From Hyphomonadaceae bacterium UBA7672 (GTDB lineage: Bacteria; Pseudomonadota; Alphaproteobacteria; Caulobacterales; Hyphomonadaceae), in NCBI GenBank assembly GCA_002483135.1, contig DLHI01000026.1, positions 227,591 through 291,590 on the forward strand: a stretch of 64,000 bases of DNA, read 5' to 3'. Below are positions 8,581 to 17,691 of the stretch, one piece after another. The notes beneath the pieces were generated by a model that saw only the letters and a program-made list of their open reading frames with translations, was not told the DNA's origin and ran no database searches. Both the position numbers and the translations under genes were made by a program. The number at the start of each line of letters is the position of its first letter. The stretch's first letter is position 1.

Positions 8581-8674
8581 AGTCTGACTGGACTGACCTC
8601 ACGGCGCCGCTTGCGCTTGACGCTGTCAGCTGCGAAGAGTTCTCAACACAAGAACAGAATCTTCGGGAGCGAAC

Positions 8675-10141
8675 ATGCGGCTGACTCGGCGGACACTTCT
8701 GGGCACGGTCTGGGCGACGGGGGTTGCCGCCTGCGCCGGCGCGCCGGGCATCACGGCGACTGGAACGGAAGCCGACGCAACCGAACTCGCCAGCATGATC
8801 AAGTCCGGCAAGATGTCGGCCGCGGAAGCTGTCGATGCCGCAATCGCGCGCGCGCAGGCGGTGCAACCGAAGATCAACTTCATGGTGTCGGACACGTTCG
8901 CCGCGGCGCGGGCGCGTGCGGCGAACCCGGGCAGCGGACCGTTTGCCGGCGTGCCTTACCTGATCAAGGACCTGAACAGCGTGACCGGCGCGGTGACGCG
9001 GCATGGATCACGCGCAACCGAAGGCTCCGCGCCTGCGACGGAACAGGACGTCTACGTGAACGCGACGCTGGGCACGGGCTTCGTCTGTATCGGCAAGTCG
9101 GCGACGCCTGAAAGCGGCTACCTTCCGACAACGGAACCGCTGGCCTTTGGACCGACGCGCAATCCCTGGGACACCTCGCGCTCGACCGGCGGATCCTCGG
9201 GCGGCGCAGCAGCGGCGGTTGCGGCCGGCGTCGTGCCCATGGCGCACGCAAACGATGGCGGCGGATCGATCCGCTTCCCGGCGGCGAACTGCGGACTGGT
9301 GGGGCTCAAGCCTTCGCGCGGACGACAGGTCTCCGAGACGAAACCCGGCCCGACTGAGATCGCTGTTCAGGGATCAGTCTCCCACACGGTGCGCGACACC
9401 GCGAAGCTCATGTCGCTGACCGAGCGCAAGGGCGCCGACGCCATTCACGCACCGATCGGCTTCATCGACGCGCCGGTCCGCCGCAAGCTGCGTGTTGGGG
9501 TGATCACGACGGGTTTCGGCGGCAACGAAGCCGACAAGGACGTCGCCGCAGCAACCAACAACGCCGCGCGCATGCTCGAAGGTCTCGGTCATACGGTTTC
9601 GCAGACCAAGTGGCCGTTGCCAGCTTCCTTCCAGGACGACTTCCTGGCGTTCTGGTCGCTCGGCGCCGCACGGGACATTGCCGGCGCCACGAAGGAGTTC
9701 AACCGCCCTGCGACGACGGACTGGTTCGAGCCGTTCAGCCTGCGCATGGCGGAAAACGCGAGCAAGCTTTCGCAGGCCGACATTGGCGGCGTGATCCAGC
9801 GCCTGGGGGCGGCGACGAACGCCTACGACGAATGGATGAAGGGCTTCGATATCGTGCTGTCGCCGGTGCTATCCTCGCCGCCCTCGCCGCTCGGCTATCT
9901 CCGTGGCGACGTGCCGTTCGACACGTTGCGCGAGCGGTTGCTGCATGAGGTGGGGTATACGCTGATCCATAACGTTTCGGGCGCGCCCGCGATCAGCCTG
10001 CCACTGGGCCGCACGAGCGCCAATCTGCCGATCGGCGTTCAGGTTAGCGGCGCGCTTGGCGCCGATGGCCTTCTGCTGGAGGTCGCCTACCTGTTCGAGG
10101 AAGCGATGCCCTGGCGCAGCCATCGCGCCAAGCTGGCCTGA
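8675..10141 (+). CDS. exported amidase (amidase-signature family)
   Basis: A 488-residue amidase-signature hydrolase. The N-terminus RRTLLGTVWATGVAAC is an RR-containing lipoprotein-type signal (Cys20), so it is probably exported and anchored. The Ser-cisSer-Lys triad is visible: Lys98 in YLIKDLNS, the cis-Ser in STGGSSGG (about 174) and the nucleophile near Ser198 in NDGGGSIRFPA. The start has GGAG 5 nt upstream. The substrate is unknown; family members cleave amides from small molecules to peptide C-termini. It is monocistronic, with about 95 nt before and after. Confidence 0.9.
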   Translation: MRLTRRTLLGTVWATGVAACAGAPGITATGTEADATELASMIKSGKMSAAEAVDAAIARAQAVQPKINFMVSDTFAAARARAANPGSGPFAGVPYLIKDLNSVTGAVTRHGSRATEGSAPATEQDVYVNATLGTGFVCIGKSATPESGYLPTTEPLAFGPTRNPWDTSRSTGGSSGGAAAAVAAGVVPMAHANDGGGSIRFPAANCGLVGLKPSRGRQVSETKPGPTEIAVQGSVSHTVRDTAKLMSLTERKGADAIHAPIGFIDAPVRRKLRVGVITTGFGGNEADKDVAAATNNAARMLEGLGHTVSQTKWPLPASFQDDFLAFWSLGAARDIAGATKEFNRPATTDWFEPFSLRMAENASKLSQADIGGVIQRLGAATNAYDEWMKGFDIVLSPVLSSPPSPLGYLRGDVPFDTLRERLLHEVGYTLIHNVSGAPAISLPLGRTSANLPIGVQVSGALGADGLLLEVAYLFEEAMPWRSHRAKLA

Positions 10142-10233
10142 GCGAGCACCCGGCTTGACGCCTCCCGTTACGGAATCTGTACCTGCGCGTCTTTCGCGCT
10201 AGGGTCTGGTTTCGGATTCGTCAGGAGGCCAAG

Positions 10234-11175
10234 CTGAAACGCTCATTCGCCGCTGCTATCGCCCTTCTTGCGTCTGCCTGCGTTTCGTTGCCAGCGGAGC
10301 TGGAGCCTCGCGCGCCATCGCCGCCGACGGTCAGCATCTTCGCCGTCGCGCACCAGGACGACTGGCAGCTGTTCATGAACCCGAACGCGTATCACGCGAT
10401 GAACGAGCCGCAGGAAAAGGCGGTGTTCATCCACGTGACGGCGGGCGATGCAGGCGCAGGATCGGCCGGGCCAGACCCCGTGCCCTACTATCTCGCTCGC
10501 GAGGAAGGCGCCCTGCGCGCCGTGCGCTTCATGGCGAATGCCGCCGACCCGACAGTTGGCAAGGGCGCGAAGATGGAAAGCGAAATGGTGATGCGCGGCG
10601 GGCATGGCGTGCAGCGCTATGCCTATGCCAATGCGGTCGTGTACTTCCTGCGCCTGCCAGACGGCGGCATCGCCGACGGTAAGGGAGGGTACACTCCGAA
10701 CCCGGAATCAATCACGAGCCTGCGCCTGGGCCAGGGCGCCACGTCAGGTTCGGTGGATCAGAGCGCGCGTTACGAAGGCTGGGATGATCTTGTCTCCACC
10801 TTGAAGGACATTGTGGAGGCCGAGCGCGTGGCTGGATCAGGGCTCGCCCTGCACATTGCCGATCTCGATGAGGACGTGAACCCAGGGGATCATCCGGATC
10901 ACCGCTCAACGGCGTTTGCGATGGAGGATGTCGCGAAGCTGCACCCCTGCGCGCCGCTCCACCGACACATCGAATACTTCACGCGCACCAAGCCAGTGAA
11001 CGTCACAGGCGAGGATTACATGATCGATGTCGGCACGTGGGCCGCGACCGCATCGGGGCTCAGCGACAATCACGCGAAGGCGACGTGGGAGCCCGATCAC
11101 AACGCCTGGATCGGACGCAACTATTGGCGCGTGCAGGCCCCGGCAGCGGGATGCGGGAACGCAAACACCAACTGA
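10234..11175 (+). CDS. PIG-L family deacetylase-like lipoprotein, probable CTG start
   Basis: PIG-L/LmbE-type zinc deacetylase fold. AVAHQDDWQL supplies the HxDD-type metal motif and DHPDHRSTA the second His cluster, as in GlcNAc-PI/mycothiol-precursor deacetylases. I place the start at CTG 10234: AGGAGG lies 6 nt upstream, and from there the frame reads KRSFAAAIALLASAC, an almost ideal lipoprotein signal with lipobox LASAC. A TTG at 10288 would lose the signal, and no ATG/GTG fits. The product is 313 residues, probably anchored in the periplasm and acting on an N-acetylated sugar, which is inference. Confidence 0.8.
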   Translation: MKRSFAAAIALLASACVSLPAELEPRAPSPPTVSIFAVAHQDDWQLFMNPNAYHAMNEPQEKAVFIHVTAGDAGAGSAGPDPVPYYLAREEGALRAVRFMANAADPTVGKGAKMESEMVMRGGHGVQRYAYANAVVYFLRLPDGGIADGKGGYTPNPESITSLRLGQGATSGSVDQSARYEGWDDLVSTLKDIVEAERVAGSGLALHIADLDEDVNPGDHPDHRSTAFAMEDVAKLHPCAPLHRHIEYFTRTKPVNVTGEDYMIDVGTWAATASGLSDNHAKATWEPDHNAWIGRNYWRVQAPAAGCGNANTN

Positions 11176-11200
11176 TCGTTCACGCGTCATTCAGCCGGCG

Positions 11201-11211
11201 CCCCCCCCCCC
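11201..11211 (+). repeat. 11-nt poly-C tract
   Basis: A homopolymer of eleven C lies between the PIG-L-like gene and the next hydrolase, about 30 nt before its start. Such a tract can slip during replication and could alter promoter or leader spacing. Confidence 0.7.
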
Positions 11212-11240
11212 ATTCGTAGCATCGGGGAATGCTGTGAGGG

Positions 11241-12170
11241 ATGCGGGTCGTGAAGCTGTTGAAGATCGCGTTGTTTGTCGTGGCGGGTCTGCTCGTCGCG
11301 ATTCCCGCGGCGGCGTATGTCTATCTCTACGTGATGCCCAAGGGGCCTGAGCTCACCGCGCCGGCGCCGACACCCGTTGGCAAGGCAAGTCTTGTCCTGC
11401 GTGCGCATGACGGCGCCCAGCACCGCACGATCCGGGTCTGGACGTACAGACCGGCGAACTGGCAGGCAGGCGGAAACGTGCTGTTCGTGATGCACGGTAT
11501 GTCGCGCAATGCGGAGGAGTATCTCGATACGTGGATCGAGGCTGCGGACAGCAAGACGATGCTACTGGTCGCGCCCGAGTTCGACAACCCGTTCTATCGC
11601 TATGTCACCAACGACTATCAGGACGGGAATCTCTTCACTGCGCTGGGCGTCGCGAATCCGCAATCCGAGTGGGCCTATACCACGATTGAAAGAATCGTCG
11701 ACCATCTCAATGCCGCCAATGGCTGGTCGATTGCCAGCTACGACATGTTCGGCCACTCGGCAGGTGGACAGTTCGTGCAGAGACTGGCGATGCTTGCGCC
11801 TGACTCACGTCTGCGCACGGGCATCGCCGCCAATCCGGGTTCCTACACGTTTCCCGATGCCGGTATCAGCTTTCCCTATGGCCTGAAGGGCGTGGATGCA
11901 TCAGCCATCGATCTGGGTGCAGCCTTCCGTCGGCAGATCATCATCCTTCTCGGCGAGAAGGATACGGACGCAAGTCAGGGCGTGCTGGATGTTAGCCAAC
12001 TGGCCATGCAGCAGGGGCCTCACAGGCTCGCGCGCGGCCAGACGTTTTTTGCGGCGGCGCGTGCAGCTGCGACGGAGCAAGGCCTGCCGTTTGAGTGGCG
12101 CATAGAGATCGTGCCAGGCGTGGGACACGAGAACAGGAAGATGGCGGCAGCAGCAGCCGACCTGCTCTGA
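11241..12170 (+). CDS. membrane-anchored alpha/beta hydrolase (poly(3-hydroxybutyrate) depolymerase/feruloyl esterase-like)
   Basis: About 309 residues. One N-terminal membrane helix or uncleaved signal (LLKIALFVVAGLLVAIPAAAYVYLYV) is followed by an extracytoplasmic alpha/beta hydrolase domain. The nucleophile elbow is DMFGHSAGGQFVQR, the oxyanion segment is VLFVMHGMSRNAEEY, and a late VPGVGHENRK provides the catalytic His. ATG 11241 is only 1 nt from GAGGG; the in-frame GTG at 11250 has better spacing, so the true start may be 3 codons later. The hydrolysed ester is unknown. A poly-C tract lies just upstream. Confidence 0.8.
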   Translation: MRVVKLLKIALFVVAGLLVAIPAAAYVYLYVMPKGPELTAPAPTPVGKASLVLRAHDGAQHRTIRVWTYRPANWQAGGNVLFVMHGMSRNAEEYLDTWIEAADSKTMLLVAPEFDNPFYRYVTNDYQDGNLFTALGVANPQSEWAYTTIERIVDHLNAANGWSIASYDMFGHSAGGQFVQRLAMLAPDSRLRTGIAANPGSYTFPDAGISFPYGLKGVDASAIDLGAAFRRQIIILLGEKDTDASQGVLDVSQLAMQQGPHRLARGQTFFAAARAAATEQGLPFEWRIEIVPGVGHENRKMAAAAADLL

Positions 12171-12181
12171 CCGGAGCCGCC

Positions 12182-13486
12182 CTACTTCTTCGCGTGTAGT
12201 TTCACCGGCATGTAGGTGTAGCCCTTCACGAAGGAGCTCGGCACACGTTCGGGCTCGGCCAGCACTTCGATCCGGTCGTAGCGGGCGAGGATTTCTTCCC
12301 ACAGGATCTGCAGCTGCAGCTCGGCGAGGCGGTTGCCGACGCAGCGGTGGATGCCGAAGCCGAAGGACAGATGACGGCGCACCATCGGGCGTTCGATGTT
12401 GAGAACGTCCGGCTTGTGGAACTGCGTCTCGTCGCGGTTGCCCGAGGCATACCACATCAGTACCTTGTCGCCCTTGCGGATGGTCTTGCCGCCGAGTTCG
12501 TAATCCTCGAGCGCCGTGCGGCGCATGTGGGCCAGCGGCGTCTGCCAGCGGATGATCTCCGAAACGGCCGACGGCAGTAGTTCAGGCTTGGCCTTCAGCT
12601 TGTCCCACTGATCGGGCCACAGCTTCATCATGGCGTAGATGCCGCCGGTCATCGAGTTGCGGGTCGTGTCGTTGCCGCCGACGATCAGGAGCAGGAGATT
12701 CCCGAGATATTCCTGCGGCGTCATGTTCCGCGTGTGCTCGCCATGCGCCAGCATGGAGACCAGATCGCCCTTCGGCTCTGCATTGACGCGCTCGTTCCAG
12801 AGGCGCGTGAAATAGCCGAGGCATTCGAGAAGCTCGCCGCGCCACTGTTCCTCGCTGGTGACGATTTCCGGATTGTTGCGGCCGGTGGCGACGTCCGACC
12901 AGCGGGTCAGCTTGCGGCGGTCTTCAAAGGGAAAATCAAAGAGCGTCGCGAGCATCATCGTAGTGAGTTCGACCGACACCTTGTCGACCCAGTCGAATGA
13001 CTCACCCACGGGGAGTTCGTCGAAAAGCTTCTTGGTGCGCGAGCGGATCAGGGTCTCGAACGACTTCAGGTTTTCCGGGCCGACGATGGACTGGACGGTC
13101 TTGCGCTGCAGGTCGTGCTTGGGCGGATCCATCGCGATGAACATCGGCAGCTGGAAGTCCTCGTCCTGGTCGACGACGGTGATGCCGCCCTCGGAGGAGA
13201 ACACGCCGTGGCTGGTGTCCACGGTCATGATGTCCTTGTAGGTGGTGACATTCCAGTAGGGCCCGAACGGACTGTCCGGCGTGTAGGAAACCGGCGCTTC
13301 GTTCCGCATCCGCGCGAAATAACCCCAGTAGGCTTCCTGACGCCACAGCTCGGGATCGGTGATGTCGAAGGTCGCGAGGTCAATTTCGCTGGCCATGGGC
13401 GGGGTAGCGTCCCTGGGCAGGCCGTTCTTGCGAAACGCCTCAGCGCCGGCCTTCGTGGGTGTTGCAGTTGTCGCCGTATCGGCCAT
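12182..13486 (-). CDS. cytochrome P450, CYP153-like
   Basis: A 434-residue bacterial P450. The heme ligand Cys is near residue 382 in FGFGIHRCVGNR. The I-helix is GGNDTTRNS and the K-helix ExxR is EIIRWQ. Segments such as FIAMDPPKHDLQRK, VELTTMMLATLFDFPFEDR and RKLTRWSDVATG are as I know them from CYP153, the terminal alkane/fatty-acid hydroxylases. ATG at 13486 has AGGAG 6 nt upstream and is preferred over an ORF opening 13 codons earlier. No ferredoxin or ferredoxin reductase gene is adjacent. The subfamily call is from memory of motifs. Confidence 0.9.
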   Translation of the reverse strand: MADTATTATPTKAGAEAFRKNGLPRDATPPMASEIDLATFDITDPELWRQEAYWGYFARMRNEAPVSYTPDSPFGPYWNVTTYKDIMTVDTSHGVFSSEGGITVVDQDEDFQLPMFIAMDPPKHDLQRKTVQSIVGPENLKSFETLIRSRTKKLFDELPVGESFDWVDKVSVELTTMMLATLFDFPFEDRRKLTRWSDVATGRNNPEIVTSEEQWRGELLECLGYFTRLWNERVNAEPKGDLVSMLAHGEHTRNMTPQEYLGNLLLLIVGGNDTTRNSMTGGIYAMMKLWPDQWDKLKAKPELLPSAVSEIIRWQTPLAHMRRTALEDYELGGKTIRKGDKVLMWYASGNRDETQFHKPDVLNIERPMVRRHLSFGFGIHRCVGNRLAELQLQILWEEILARYDRIEVLAEPERVPSSFVKGYTYMPVKLHAKK

Positions 13487-13730
13487 GGCGGTGCTCCTGA
13501 CATGGGCCCGCGTGACATGATCCACGCTTGCCTTGACACAGTCTAGCAGAGGCTTGCATCAGGGGCAGTCCTGTCCTTGCGGCAGGCAGCGCATTCTTGC
13601 ATGCGTCATGTCCGCCCCGGCGCCATGAGCATGCAAACCTTTCAGGCGCCTGCGGATATGCTAGACGTCCTGACCTTCCGTTTCGCCGCCGCGCCTTCGC
13701 CGTTACGCCTTTCGACAGGGACAGCTCGCC

Positions 13731-14501
13731 TTGGGTCCAGACTCACAGCCTTCCCAGCGCCGCGACTTGTCCGTGCTGATCCCCTTCTTCAACGAGGCCG
13801 GAAACATTCAGCCCCTGCTGGACGAGGTTCACGCCGCCATGACCGGCGTCGACTACGAGATCGTCTGCGTTAATGATTGCTCTTCAGACGCAACAGCGGC
13901 GGAGCTCGCCGCCGCCCAAACGGCGAACCCGGACCGGATCAAGGTACTGACTCACCGCCAGCGACGCGGAAAATCGGCCGCCCTGTTCACCGGCCTGCGC
14001 CATTGCGTGGGCGGCTGGGTGCAGCTTCTGGATGGCGACGGGCAGAACGACCCCGCCGACGCCCGCCGCATCTGGGATCTGGTTGCGGTCAAGGACGAGA
14101 ACCCGGCGCTGGGCATTGTCTGCGGGAAACGGACCAGCCGGAACGACAGCGGGTTCAAGTGGTTGCAGTCGCGGATCGCCAATGGGGTGCGCCGCTTCTG
14201 CCTGCGCGACGACGCCACCGACACGGGCTGCGGCTTCAAGTTGATTCGGCGGCGGGCCTTTCAGGACCTGCCCTATTTTGCCGCGATGCACCGTTTCCTG
14301 CCCGCGCTGGTCAAGCGCGCGGGCTGGGATGTGCGCGAGGAGGCTGTCGCCGACCGTCAGAGGCGCCATGGTGTGTCCAAGTACGGTTTCCTGGGTCGTT
14401 TCGGCGCCGGACTTGTGGACCTGTTCGGCATGATGTGGCTTGTGCGGCGGGGTGGATATGGCGTCGCCGTCGAATGGGATGACCCGCGCAAGCAGCGCTA
14501 G
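13731..14501 (+). CDS. glycosyltransferase family 2, dolichyl-phosphate-mannose synthase-like
   Basis: A 256-residue GT-A fold enzyme without membrane helices. It starts with LSVLIPFFNEAGNIQPLL, followed by CVNDCSSDAT, a nucleotide-sugar site LLDGDGQNDPAD, and the C-terminal RQRRHGVSKYG that typifies polyprenyl-phosphate sugar synthases. The start is TTG, with AGGGA about 9 nt upstream; an in-frame GTG at about 13770 would cut into the first strand. It lies 44 nt before a GT39-type gene. The likely role is to make an undecaprenyl-phosphate-linked sugar used by that neighbour (inference from the pairing). Confidence 0.88.
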   Translation: MGPDSQPSQRRDLSVLIPFFNEAGNIQPLLDEVHAAMTGVDYEIVCVNDCSSDATAAELAAAQTANPDRIKVLTHRQRRGKSAALFTGLRHCVGGWVQLLDGDGQNDPADARRIWDLVAVKDENPALGIVCGKRTSRNDSGFKWLQSRIANGVRRFCLRDDATDTGCGFKLIRRRAFQDLPYFAAMHRFLPALVKRAGWDVREEAVADRQRRHGVSKYGFLGRFGAGLVDLFGMMWLVRRGGYGVAVEWDDPRKQR

Positions 14502-14545
14502 GTTTCCTGTTGTCGCCGGGTCGCCTGCAGAGTGGATGAACGCGC

Positions 14546-16204
14546 GTGAAGCAGCCGATCCGGCAGCCCAAGCAAACCAAGAAGGCCAAGCGTGCGGCCG
14601 CCAAGGCGGCCCAGCGGCGCCGGCAGCCTGATCGCGGCTCCTCCTTCGAAGCCCTGATCCGGCTCGACCGGTCGGCCGTGCTGACCGCGATCCTGGTCTA
14701 CTGCGTGATCCACTGGATGATCCGCGTGTTCATCGCGCCGGTCTACACGGTCGAGGAAGCCAACCAGCTGCTACTCTCGCAAACATTCCAGCTGGGATAC
14801 GAAGCGCGACAGCCACCCATGCTGTCCTGGCTGCACTGGCTTGCGACGAAAGCGGGAGGCATTTCGCCGGCGATCGTCTTTGCCGTCAAATACGTGCTGA
14901 TGTTCATCGGGCTGGCGTTCTACTACCTCGCCGCGCGCAACGTGCTGATCAAGCCCGGCGTTTCGGCGGCGGCGCTGGGCGCGTGGGCGCTGACCTTCCA
15001 GATCGGCTGGGCGGCGCATGAAGACCTGCTGGGCGGCGTGGCGCTGATGGCCGTTCTGGCGATCTGCTTCCACGCCATCACCCGCATCCTCACCTGGCGA
15101 CGGCGGCGCGACTGGGTCTATCTCGGCGTAGCCCTCGGGCTTGGCCTGCTGACACATCACCTCTTCGCGACATTCCCCGCGGCCATCCTTCTGGCGATCG
15201 CCCTGTCGCCCTTCTTCCGCGATGCGATGAGTGTCGGGCGGTTGGCGACCGCGCTGCTCGTCGCGGCGCTGATCTATTCGCCCTACGCCGTCTGGGTGAT
15301 CACCCATGTCGGCTCGATCGGGGATGCGGCGAGCGAGTATGCTGCGTCATGGGAGATCGACTCGGGCTGGCTGGAGCGCGCGGGCAATGCAGCGGCGCAG
15401 CTTGGCCGCGCGCTGCTCGAATTCAGCCTGCCGCTGCTGCTGTTCTGGATGATGTTGTTCTGGACGCTGTGGCTGCCGGTGATCTATCCGCTTTTCCCGC
15501 GCCGCAACACGGACGAGGAGCCGCACGAGCTGGCGTGGCGCCAGCTGTTCGTTCGCGCGGCGTTCCTTGCGGCGCTGAGCTATCTGGTCAGCGTGGCGCT
15601 AGGCGTGCAGGCGTACAAGCCGCACTGGATGATGCCGGTTCTGTTCGCACTGCCGATCTGGCTGTTCGCGCATGTGAAGCGGGCGGGCGATTTCCCGGTG
15701 GCGATCCGTGCGTTTGGCGCGCTGGTTATCGCGTTCATCTGCCTTGTGATCGGGGGCCGGTTCGTCGAGGCGCAGCTGGAAATCACGACCTGCCGCGAAG
15801 GCGGCTGCCGGCCGTACACGCCTGTGGCCGAATGGGCCGCGGCGCTGAAGCAGGCCGAGTTCACCGATGGGACGATCGTGGGCGCCGACATCCATCTCAC
15901 CGGAAACCTGCGCGCCGCCTTCCCGCGCGCGCGTGTCATCGACGCCTCGGCCCCGCCGGACGCCTATCCGGATCGCCGCACGCGGCTGGCCTGCCTGATC
16001 GTGTGGCGCGATACGACGTTCAACGAGAGCCGCAATGTGGCGATCATGCCCGAGGTGCTGTCGACCTATCTCACGAAGGAACTGAAGGTTGACCTGCCGG
16101 ACATGGGCGCGCGCGGCGCCATTCGGCGGGACCTGATCGGGTCGGAGGACAAGGCGGCGACGCTGTACTACCAGCTCATCGGGCCATCAGGGGACTGCGG
16201 TTAG
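14546..16204 (+). CDS. ArnT/PMT-type membrane glycosyltransferase (GT39/GT83-like)
   Basis: A 552-residue polytopic membrane protein. A Lys/Arg-rich N-tail is followed by about ten hydrophobic helices, then a soluble C-terminal domain with two CxxxxC-type cysteines (TCREGGC). The first periplasmic loop has EEANQLLLS and the motif ARQPPMLSWLHWL typical of lipid-phosphate-sugar dependent transferases. It starts with GTG, with only a weak ribosome site. It probably takes the sugar made by the upstream GT2 enzyme and adds it to an envelope acceptor; sugar and acceptor are unknown. Its TAG overlaps the stop of convergent rimM by 4 nt. Confidence 0.88.
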   Translation: MKQPIRQPKQTKKAKRAAAKAAQRRRQPDRGSSFEALIRLDRSAVLTAILVYCVIHWMIRVFIAPVYTVEEANQLLLSQTFQLGYEARQPPMLSWLHWLATKAGGISPAIVFAVKYVLMFIGLAFYYLAARNVLIKPGVSAAALGAWALTFQIGWAAHEDLLGGVALMAVLAICFHAITRILTWRRRRDWVYLGVALGLGLLTHHLFATFPAAILLAIALSPFFRDAMSVGRLATALLVAALIYSPYAVWVITHVGSIGDAASEYAASWEIDSGWLERAGNAAAQLGRALLEFSLPLLLFWMMLFWTLWLPVIYPLFPRRNTDEEPHELAWRQLFVRAAFLAALSYLVSVALGVQAYKPHWMMPVLFALPIWLFAHVKRAGDFPVAIRAFGALVIAFICLVIGGRFVEAQLEITTCREGGCRPYTPVAEWAAALKQAEFTDGTIVGADIHLTGNLRAAFPRARVIDASAPPDAYPDRRTRLACLIVWRDTTFNESRNVAIMPEVLSTYLTKELKVDLPDMGARGAIRRDLIGSEDKAATLYYQLIGPSGDCG

Positions 16205-16764
16205 TTCTCGCCGTCGGACTCGTCTTCGCGGCGCGCCGTCATGCCTTCGGGCAACAAGGCAGGATCGGGATCGACGCGCAGCACGCGGTTGGCCATATCG
16301 AGCTCGGTGAACACGTCTTCGGTGAAGGGCAGGAAGTAGGTCTGGCCCGTGGGCGGCTGCACTTCCACAAGATCGCCGGCGCCGAAATCGTGCACGGCCT
16401 TCGCAATGCCCAGTACGCGGCCATCGGCGTGGACAACCGAACAACCGATCAGATCGGCGACATAGACCTCGCCCTCGTCGTCTTCCGGCTCCGGCAGCGC
16501 CTCGCGCGGGGCATGCAGCAGCGTGCCGCGCATCGCCTCCCATTCCTCGCGCTGCTTCTTTTCGGCGGTGGTGACGCCAAAGCCCTCATTCAGCGGCCGC
16601 GTCTTCACCGGCGTCAACACCACGCGGCCTGACGCGTCGACCAGCGGGCCATAGGTGAAGGCGGCTTTCGGATCTTCCGTGAACGAGCGCACGCGCGCCT
16701 CGCCCTTCACGCCAAATGCGCCCATGATCTGGGCGACGGCGATGAGATTGGGTTTGTCGCTCAC
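16201..16764 (-). CDS. rimM: 16S rRNA processing protein RimM
   Basis: A 187-residue ribosome maturation factor that assists 30S head assembly with S19. The N-terminal RimM domain starts IAVAQIMGAFGVKGEARVRSF, the family signature. The C-terminal PRC-barrel shows DLIGCSVVHADGRVLGIAKAVHDFGAGDLVEV with the order GxVxxVxxFGAGDLLEV, ending PFTEDVFTELDMANR. GTG start overlaps the upstream acetyltransferase stop (GTGA), so it is translationally coupled. It is the last gene of the ffh operon in this window; trmD and rplS, often next in other bacteria, are absent here. Confidence 0.96.
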   Translation of the reverse strand: MSDKPNLIAVAQIMGAFGVKGEARVRSFTEDPKAAFTYGPLVDASGRVVLTPVKTRPLNEGFGVTTAEKKQREEWEAMRGTLLHAPREALPEPEDDEGEVYVADLIGCSVVHADGRVLGIAKAVHDFGAGDLVEVQPPTGQTYFLPFTEDVFTELDMANRVLRVDPDPALLPEGMTARREDESDGEN

Positions 16765-17252
16765 AGCGGACGCTCCAGCATTGCGACGCGCTTCCCCGAG
16801 CCGGACATGCGCGACTCGAGTTGCCGGAATCCCAGCTTCGTATGAAACGCCATGCTTTCGGGATTGGGCGGGTCTTCGTTGACCTCGGCTGTCACGCGCT
16901 CCTCTCCGAGTTCGGCAGCGAGTCGGATCGTTTCCTGATAGAGCGCGCGGCCGACGCCGAGTCCGCGTACCGAATCCGACACGGCGATGCGGTCAACATA
17001 GAGATGGCGGCTAAAGGTCTTTTCGAACCAGCCGTAATTGTCGCTTGGATAGGTCGAGCCGGGGCGGATCAGAATGATGAAGCCGGCGGGATTGCCGCCG
17101 GCTTCTGCAATCAGCACACGATAGGACCAGCCGCGAAGCAGCCGGTATTTCTCGCGCGTCATGTCGCCCACGGCCGGGGTGCAGGCGGCGTTGAGGGCGA
17201 GGATGAAACCCTCGTCCCCCTCGCCTGCATCGCGGACCGATATGGCGGACAC
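16761..17252 (-). CDS. GNAT family N-acetyltransferase
   Basis: A 163-residue GNAT enzyme. The acetyl-CoA-binding motif A reads RIAVSDSVRGLGVGRALYQ (Arg-x-x-Gly-x-Gly/Ala pattern). A following NEDPPNPESMAFHTKLGFRQ is the usual motif B with the terminal GF. It begins with GTG, sharing 1 nt with the rpsP stop, and overlaps rimM by 4 nt, so it is locked into the ribosomal operon. Ribosomal proteins (as for RimI/RimJ/RimL) are a plausible substrate by context only. Confidence 0.88.
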   Translation of the reverse strand: MSAISVRDAGEGDEGFILALNAACTPAVGDMTREKYRLLRGWSYRVLIAEAGGNPAGFIILIRPGSTYPSDNYGWFEKTFSRHLYVDRIAVSDSVRGLGVGRALYQETIRLAAELGEERVTAEVNEDPPNPESMAFHTKLGFRQLESRMSGSGKRVAMLERPL

Positions 17253-17638
17253 TATTCCGCGGCGGCTTCTTCAGCCGGGGCAGCGGCAGCGGCGCGGCGA
17301 GCTTCTTCGCGCTCGGCGCGCTCTTTCGCGCGTTCCTTGGCTTTTTCACCCGGCTCAGCGGCTTTCGGGTTGTTGCCGTTTTCCCACTTGCCGATGCCGG
17401 CCTTGGCGAGGTTGCGGGCGACGCGATCGGTCGGCTGGGCGCCTTTGGCGATCCAGGCCTTGGCTTTTTCCGCGTCGATGATGAAGCGCTTCTCGTCATC
17501 CTTGGCGAGCAGCGGGTTGTAGGCACCGATCTTCTCGATGAAGCGGCCATCGCGGGCCGAACGCGAGTCGGCGACGACGACGTTGTAGTACGGGCGGTGG
17601 GCGGAGCCGCCGCGGGCCAGACGGATTTTCAGGGACAT
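17252..17638 (-). CDS. rpsP: 30S ribosomal protein S16
   Basis: A 128-residue S16: MSLKIRLARGGSAHRPYYNVVVADSRSARDGRFIEKIG at the N-terminus is diagnostic (core elements KIRLARGG and FIEKIGxYNP). Beyond about residue 85 there is a Lys/Glu/Ala-rich extension ending AAAAPAEEAAAE, as in other alphaproteobacteria. It lies between the chorismate mutase gene (53-nt gap) and the acetyltransferase (1-nt overlap). Confidence 0.97.
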   Translation of the reverse strand: MSLKIRLARGGSAHRPYYNVVVADSRSARDGRFIEKIGAYNPLLAKDDEKRFIIDAEKAKAWIAKGAQPTDRVARNLAKAGIGKWENGNNPKAAEPGEKAKERAKERAEREEARRAAAAAPAEEAAAE

Positions 17639-17691
17639 GGTCTACTCTCTTCTTTCAGTTTCGATTGGGGGTTGTGGTGGCGGGTCGGGCG

